Below the pieces are notes generated by a model. That model saw only the letters and a program-made list of their open reading frames with translations, made no database searches and had not been told where the DNA came from. Of a stretch of DNA of 11,851 bases, positions 7,384-11,851 are shown piece by piece. Every line of letters starts with the position of its first letter. Position 1 is the stretch's first letter. The DNA is from Terriglobia bacterium (GTDB lineage: Bacteria; Acidobacteriota; Terriglobia; UBA7540). The translations under genes and the position numbers were made by a program. The DNA lies in NCBI GenBank assembly GCA_030049455.1, contig JASIKV010000084.1:1-11851 (forward strand), written 5' to 3'.

Positions 7384-7450
7384 AGTTTGCAGTAGCGCCG
7401 AGCTTCAGGTCGGCACGTGCCGAGCTGAAGCTCGGCGCTACATTCAAACT
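7384..7450. repeat. Near-perfect palindrome after the regulator gene
   Basis: The core 7392-7441 is a 50-nt palindrome: GTAGCGCCGAGCTTCAG (7392-7408) pairs exactly with CTGAAGCTCGGCGCTAC (7425-7441), and TCGGCAC/GTGCCGA (7410-7423) pairs at the centre. The only mismatch is G7409/G7424. Outside it, AGTTTG (7384-7389) pairs with CAAACT (7445-7450). The sequence is a strong cruciform or RNA hairpin with no T-run. It resembles dispersed GTAGCGCCGAGCTT-type repeats that I recall from acidobacterial genomes, and shares its left end with the element at 5654-5742. It may insulate the regulator mRNA 3' end from the next promoter. Confidence 0.85.
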
Positions 7451-7476
7451 AGGACAACAGATAAGCTTGGGATGTA

Positions 7477-7506
7477 TTGGTTTATCCACTGTCGCCCGCG
7501 TATAAT
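7477..7506 (+). promoter_or_regulatory. Putative sigma-70-type promoter of the A2M gene
   Basis: A perfect TATAAT (7501-7506) is preceded at 18 bp by TTGGTT (7477-7482), a partial -35 box. Transcription would start near 7512-7515, at or just before the ATG at 7515, and no Shine-Dalgarno sequence lies between. This suggests a leaderless or nearly leaderless mRNA. It is the only good promoter match immediately upstream of this gene. Confidence 0.55.
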
Positions 7507-7514
7507 GCCCGGCC

Positions 7515-10500
7515 ATGATCTCCGTAACAGACCCCACAAACCCACCCAATCCCCCCAATCGATTTTGGCGTTTCATTCTGAGTCTGCTGTCAAAAATTTT
7601 TGGCCGAGTACAGTGGCAGGCGCCCGAGTGGATTCGCTGGGTGGGACGGCAAATCGCCCGGGCAGGGAAATTTCTAATTGACGATCTTCGGCGCCTGGCC
7701 GTTGCGATTGCCCTTGTGGTGACCGTGGCGGCGGGAATCACCTGGTACAAGGTGCGTCCACGGCCGCATTACATTGAATTCAACGTTACGGAGCCGGTGC
7801 TGACGACCTACAACGAAAACGGAGTCCCCACAATTGCTCCGCTCACCGTCGACTTCCAGGAATCGGCAGCGCCCCTCGCCAACATCAACAAGCGGCTGAC
7901 GTCGGGAATCGCAATTTCGCCCGCCTTCGCCGGCCAGTGGACATGGACAAATGACCGGCAGTTGCAATTCGCCCCCGGTTCCGACTGGCCCATCGACGCC
8001 GCCTTTACCGTCAAATTCGCGAAAAGGGGATTTCTGGCCCGCGGAGTGGCCCTTGAGCACTACGACTTCGACTTCAAGACTCAACCCTTCGCCGCGAAGA
8101 TCACCGAAAGCAAGTTTTACCAGGACCCGCAGAATCCGGCGCAGAAAAACCTGGTGGCCACGGTCAGCTTCACGCACCCTGTGGATACAAGCACATTTGA
8201 GGAGCACGTTTCGCTCACCCCCGCCAAGGACGCGGAGTTCCTGGGCCTCGCGCCCGACAGTAAACACTTCACGGTGCTCTATGACAAGCTGAAGCTCTTC
8301 GCCTACATCCACTCCGCGGCGCTCCAAATGCCCCGCGACGATACGACCGTCACCCTCGCCATCGACAAGGGCATTCGGGCGGCGCGGGGCGGGAACGAAT
8401 TCGACGAAAAACTTCAGGCTGCGGTGGTGATTCCCGGCCGCACCAGCCTGCGCTTCGACGGCGCGCAGATGACCCTGGTGGATAATGCCCGCTACGAACC
8501 GGAGCAGGTTTTGCTCATCACCAGCTCGTCGCCCGTAACGGAGCAGTCCTTCACGGGAATGGTTTCCGCCTACCTGCTGCCGGTGCGCAGCCCTCGCCAG
8601 CCCGCGGAAGACAAGAAGCCTTACAACTGGAGCGATGAGTCAGAAATCGGCAGCGATATTCTCGCCCAATCGCAGGCTCTGACTCTTGCTTATGTGGCTT
8701 CCGACGGCGGCGAACAGACCACGCACGGATTTAAATTCACCGCGCCCGTGGGCCGCTACGTTTACCTTTGGGTGAAGGACGGCGTGCAGGGAACGGGCGG
8801 ATACATTTCCGGCAAGCCCTACACCGCCACTGTTCAAGTGATTCCCTACCCGCCCGCGCTGACCTTCCTCGGCAAGGGCGCGCTGCTGTCGCTGGCCGGC
8901 GACAAGAAAGTTGGCTACCTCGCGCGCGACGTAGGGAAAGTGCAGGTGGAAGTGGGGCGAGTGCTGCCCAACCAGCTCCAGCACCTCGCCGCGCAGATGT
9001 GGGATTACGCCAAGCCGCAAATCGGCGACCTTGAAGACGCCATCGTCGAGCGGTTCGTCGTCATCCATGATGATCGCGGACAAAAGCCCGGCATCCCCCT
9101 CTATGACAACATCGACCTCAGTCAATACCTTCAGGACAGCAGCGGAAGCAAGCGCGGACTTTTCCTGCTGCGCATTCGCGCCGCGCCGGCGGCGAGAAGG
9201 CGGAACGACGAAGAAAACGGTGAGCAAGAGGACAACAATCAGCAGCCGGTTGAGGACTCGCGCCTGATTCTCATCACCGATCTGGGCTTCATCGTCAAGC
9301 AGTCGAACGACGGCAGCCGCGACGTGTTCGTGCAATCGCTCCATCGCGGCGAACCCGTGGGCGGCGCGCGCGTGGAAATCGACGGGCGCAACGGTGAGCC
9401 CGTGGCGGCCTCCACGACGGATGCAACGGGCGTCGCGCATTTCCCCAAGCTCCCCGTCCTGCGCCGGGAAAAAACTCCGCTGCTGATTCTGGTGGAAAAA
9501 GACGCCGACTTTTCTTTCATGCCGCTGCGCACGAACGGCCGCAACCTTGACCTGTCGCGTTTTGATACCGGCGGGGTTGAGAACGCGGCCTCGCCACAGC
9601 AGCTTTCCGCCTACCTCTTCACCGATCGCGGCATGTATCGCCCCGGTGAAACCGCTCACATCGGCATGATTACCCGCACGGCGGACTGGAAGTCCTCGCT
9701 CACCGGCCTGACCGTGAACGTCGAAATCACCGACCCGCGCGGCAACGTGGTGCGCCGCGAGAAAATCAAGCTCAGCGAAACCGCCTTCGACGAAGTCACC
9801 TTCTCCACGCAGCCCGATTCACCCACCGGAACGTACGAGGCCGTTGCCTGGCTCCCCAAGGACGAGAGGCACCGCGAAATGCTGGGCAGCGAGTCGTTCA
9901 ACGTGCAGGAATTTGAGCCTGACCGCATGAAGGTGCGGCTGGACCTTTCGGAGCGGGCATTTCCCGGCTGGCTCACGCCCGGCGATGTGGAAGCGACGGT
10001 AAATGCCATGCAGCTTTTCGGCGAGCCCGCCGGCAACCGCCGCGTGCAGGGCGAGCTCAACATCTCCCCCGTCCTGCCGCACTACGATAAATATCCCGAT
10101 TATCGCTTCCAGATTGGCGAGGTGGTGAAAGAACCCTACCACGAAGACCTGGCCGCGACGATTACTGATGACAAGGGCAACGCCGAGCTGAATCTCAATC
10201 TGACTCGCTTCGCGGGGCGCGCTTACCGGCTCAACGTTTTGGCGCGAGTCTTTGAGGCCGAGGGCGGCCGCAGCGTCGCGGCTCAGAACTCCGCCATCGT
10301 CTCCGCCGCTCCATATTTGGTGGGCGTAAAGCCCGACGGTGATTTGGACTTTGTCACGCGCGCCTCTGCGCGCTCGGCGCATTGGCTGGCGGTAAACCAG
10401 CAGCTTGCTCCTGTCGCCACGCCGCAGCTTACGCTCGAGTGGGTGCAGCGGAAATATCTCTCGGTGCTCACCCAGCAGCCGGATGGAACGTATCAGTACG

Positions 10501-11851
10501 TCTCGCGCCTGAAAGACATCGTGCGCAACACGCGCAACGTGCAGCTTGCCGCGGGCGGCGCCAGCTTCCCGCTTCCCACCCAGGAGCCCGGCGATTTCTC
10601 GCTGGTGCTGCGCAATGAAGCGGGCGAGGAACTGAATCGGCTGAGTTACAGCGTGGCGGGCGAGGCGAACATCTCGCGCTCGCTCGAGCGCAACGCCGAA
10701 CTGCAAATCCAGCTCGACAAAGCAGCTTATTCGGGCGGCGACACCATCAACGTCAGCATTCGCGCGCCTTACGCGGGCGCCGGGCTGATTACCGTTGAGC
10801 GCGACCACGTCTTTTTGCACCAGTGGTTCCGCAGCTCGACTACCAGCTCCGTTCAGCACATTACCCTGCCCGCGGGATTTGAGGGCAACGGCTATGTGAC
10901 CGTGGAGTTCCTGCGCGATCCGTCTTCCGATGAAATCTTCATGAGCCCGCTTTCCTACGGCGTGGCGCCCTTTGCCGCCGACCTTTCCGCGCGCACGGAA
11001 CAGGTGCAGCTCTCGGCCGCCCGCCAAGTGAAGCCCGGAAATGTGCTCGCGATCCACGTCGCGCCCGCCGAGGCCTCGCGCGTCGCGGTCTTTGCGGTGG
11101 ACGAAGGAATCCTTCAGGTGGCACGCTACACCAATCCCAATCCTCTGGGATTCTTTTTCCAGAAGCGCATGCTTCAGGTGGAAACCACCCAGATTCTCGA
11201 TTTGATTTTGCCGGAGTTCCAGCGCTTCCTCGCTCTCGCCGCTCCCGGTGGCGACATGGGCGGCGACTTCTCGCGCCACCTGAATCCTTTCAGCCGCCAG
11301 CACAAGCCGCCCGTGGCGTGGTGGAGCGGAATCATTGATGTTGGCCCCGAAGGCCGCGAACTGCACTACACCGTGCCCGATTACTACAACGGACGGCTGC
11401 GCATTCTCGCTGTTGCCGTGAATCCGCGCCGCGCCGGAGTGAGCGAAGCGGACACGGAAGTGAAGGGCGACTTCGTTTTGACTCCCAACGTGCCCGCCAT
11501 GGTCGCTCCGGGCGATGAGTTCACCGTGACCGTGGGAGTTTTCAACAATCTCAACGGCAATGGGCCGATCCACGTGCAGCTCCAGGTCTCGAAGGAGCTG
11601 ACCCTGAGCAGCGAGGCGGCATCGGATCTGGAAATTGCCGGGAAGCGCGAAGGTGTGGCGGAATTCCGCCTGAAAGCCAACCCGGTTTTGGGGCCGGCGT
11701 CGCTGAAGTTCACTGCCACCCGCGGCCGTTCTGAAGCGCGAATTGAAGAAAGCGTGAGTGTGCGCCCGGCCAGCGCCTATCGCACTACCCTCACGCTTGG
11801 GCGATTTGACGGCTCCAGCGCCACCGTCGCTCTCAAGCGCGATCTCTACCC
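7515..11851 (+). CDS. Bacterial alpha-2-macroglobulin family protein, membrane-anchored, 3' truncated by the window
   Basis: One uninterrupted frame of 1445 codons plus 2 nt runs off the right edge; frame continuity was checked at several points. The protein starts with a Pro/Asn-rich cytoplasmic segment (1-60), then one membrane helix (about 61-77, LAVAIALVVTVAAGITW), so most of it would lie outside the inner membrane. Visible modules: macroglobulin-type beta domains (about 85-690), an acidic/Gln linker (564-582), MG2 with FTDRGMYRPGE (702-712), a bait-region-type domain from about 1062 (LQIQLDKAAYSGGD), VAVFAVDEGILQVARY (near 1190), and the A2M domain with WWSG...LHYTVPDYYNGRLRILAVAV (1269 onwards). 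Bacterial A2Ms trap proteases in the envelope or act with the peptidoglycan synthase PbpC; the usual thioester CxEQ lies further C-terminal and is beyond the window. I saw no cysteine in the visible part, so there is no lipobox, unlike E. coli YfhM. ATG 7515 is chosen because no other in-frame ATG precedes the membrane helix. No link to the nitrate genes is evident. Confidence 0.88.
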   Translation, partial: MISVTDPTNPPNPPNRFWRFILSLLSKIFGRVQWQAPEWIRWVGRQIARAGKFLIDDLRRLAVAIALVVTVAAGITWYKVRPRPHYIEFNVTEPVLTTYNENGVPTIAPLTVDFQESAAPLANINKRLTSGIAISPAFAGQWTWTNDRQLQFAPGSDWPIDAAFTVKFAKRGFLARGVALEHYDFDFKTQPFAAKITESKFYQDPQNPAQKNLVATVSFTHPVDTSTFEEHVSLTPAKDAEFLGLAPDSKHFTVLYDKLKLFAYIHSAALQMPRDDTTVTLAIDKGIRAARGGNEFDEKLQAAVVIPGRTSLRFDGAQMTLVDNARYEPEQVLLITSSSPVTEQSFTGMVSAYLLPVRSPRQPAEDKKPYNWSDESEIGSDILAQSQALTLAYVASDGGEQTTHGFKFTAPVGRYVYLWVKDGVQGTGGYISGKPYTATVQVIPYPPALTFLGKGALLSLAGDKKVGYLARDVGKVQVEVGRVLPNQLQHLAAQMWDYAKPQIGDLEDAIVERFVVIHDDRGQKPGIPLYDNIDLSQYLQDSSGSKRGLFLLRIRAAPAARRRNDEENGEQEDNNQQPVEDSRLILITDLGFIVKQSNDGSRDVFVQSLHRGEPVGGARVEIDGRNGEPVAASTTDATGVAHFPKLPVLRREKTPLLILVEKDADFSFMPLRTNGRNLDLSRFDTGGVENAASPQQLSAYLFTDRGMYRPGETAHIGMITRTADWKSSLTGLTVNVEITDPRGNVVRREKIKLSETAFDEVTFSTQPDSPTGTYEAVAWLPKDERHREMLGSESFNVQEFEPDRMKVRLDLSERAFPGWLTPGDVEATVNAMQLFGEPAGNRRVQGELNISPVLPHYDKYPDYRFQIGEVVKEPYHEDLAATITDDKGNAELNLNLTRFAGRAYRLNVLARVFEAEGGRSVAAQNSAIVSAAPYLVGVKPDGDLDFVTRASARSAHWLAVNQQLAPVATPQLTLEWVQRKYLSVLTQQPDGTYQYVSRLKDIVRNTRNVQLAAGGASFPLPTQEPGDFSLVLRNEAGEELNRLSYSVAGEANISRSLERNAELQIQLDKAAYSGGDTINVSIRAPYAGAGLITVERDHVFLHQWFRSSTTSSVQHITLPAGFEGNGYVTVEFLRDPSSDEIFMSPLSYGVAPFAADLSARTEQVQLSAARQVKPGNVLAIHVAPAEASRVAVFAVDEGILQVARYTNPNPLGFFFQKRMLQVETTQILDLILPEFQRFLALAAPGGDMGGDFSRHLNPFSRQHKPPVAWWSGIIDVGPEGRELHYTVPDYYNGRLRILAVAVNPRRAGVSEADTEVKGDFVLTPNVPAMVAPGDEFTVTVGVFNNLNGNGPIHVQLQVSKELTLSSEAASDLEIAGKREGVAEFRLKANPVLGPASLKFTATRGRSEARIEESVSVRPASAYRTTLTLGRFDGSSATVALKRDLY

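Noticed and set aside
7472..7681. 69-codon + strand open frame before and into the A2M gene
   Set aside because: It overlaps the A2M start out of frame and spans the promoter; no supporting feature.
8640..9659. 339-codon open frame on the - strand
   Set aside because: Shadow of the A2M gene with no recognisable motif.
9819..11573. 584-codon open frame on the - strand
   Set aside because: It lies wholly inside the A2M gene. Its product is rich in His/Arg/Gly and shows no domain, while the + frame shows clear MG2 and A2M motifs; it is a codon-bias shadow in GC-rich DNA.

Overview
The window comes from a GC-rich bacterium and carries two unrelated blocks on the + strand. The first is a nitrate-assimilation block (about 1-7350). 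The second is the first 1445 codons of a giant alpha-2-macroglobulin-family protein (7515 to the window end). The taxon is not proven. A DmsB-DmsC fusion next to a NasA-type reductase, dispersed palindromic repeats and a TATAAT box placed almost on top of a start codon would all suit an Acidobacteriota or related soil lineage, but that is an inference.

Layout: (1) 10-1575 encodes a four-cluster iron-sulfur protein fused to a DmsC-like eight-helix quinol anchor. (2) It overlaps by 4 bases (ATGA) with 1572-3821, a NasA/NarB-type molybdopterin nitrate reductase whose last ~22 residues are read out of a palindromic repeat. (3) After that repeat and a perfect 8-bp hairpin comes 3952-5286, a NarK-type nitrate/nitrite transporter with both nitrate signature motifs. 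(4) A gene-poor stretch (5287-5808) ends in a palindromic element. (5) 5809-7350 encodes a three-part regulator: a uroporphyrinogen-III-synthase-like (HemD) domain, a GAF domain and an ANTAR RNA-binding domain. (6) A second, near-perfect 50-nt palindrome follows. (7) A compact promoter then leads into the A2M gene, which runs off the right edge.

How the genes fit together: NarK would import nitrate, and the NasA-type subunit would reduce it to nitrite in the cytoplasm. It would take electrons through the four [4Fe-4S] clusters from the membrane quinol pool via the fused DmsC anchor, rather than from ferredoxin or NADH as in textbook assimilatory enzymes. The HemD-GAF-ANTAR protein is the best candidate regulator. 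In Actinobacteria, NnaR joins a HemD-like domain to a DNA-binding winged helix and controls nitrate assimilation. Here the same sensor-like module is joined to an RNA-binding antiterminator domain of the kind used by NasR and NasT. No nitrite reductase is in the window.

The most interesting items are the HemD-GAF-ANTAR regulator, the apparently quinol-linked NasA system, the related palindromes bracketing the regulator gene, and the repeat-derived tail on the reductase. No rRNA, tRNA, CRISPR array or transposase gene was seen.
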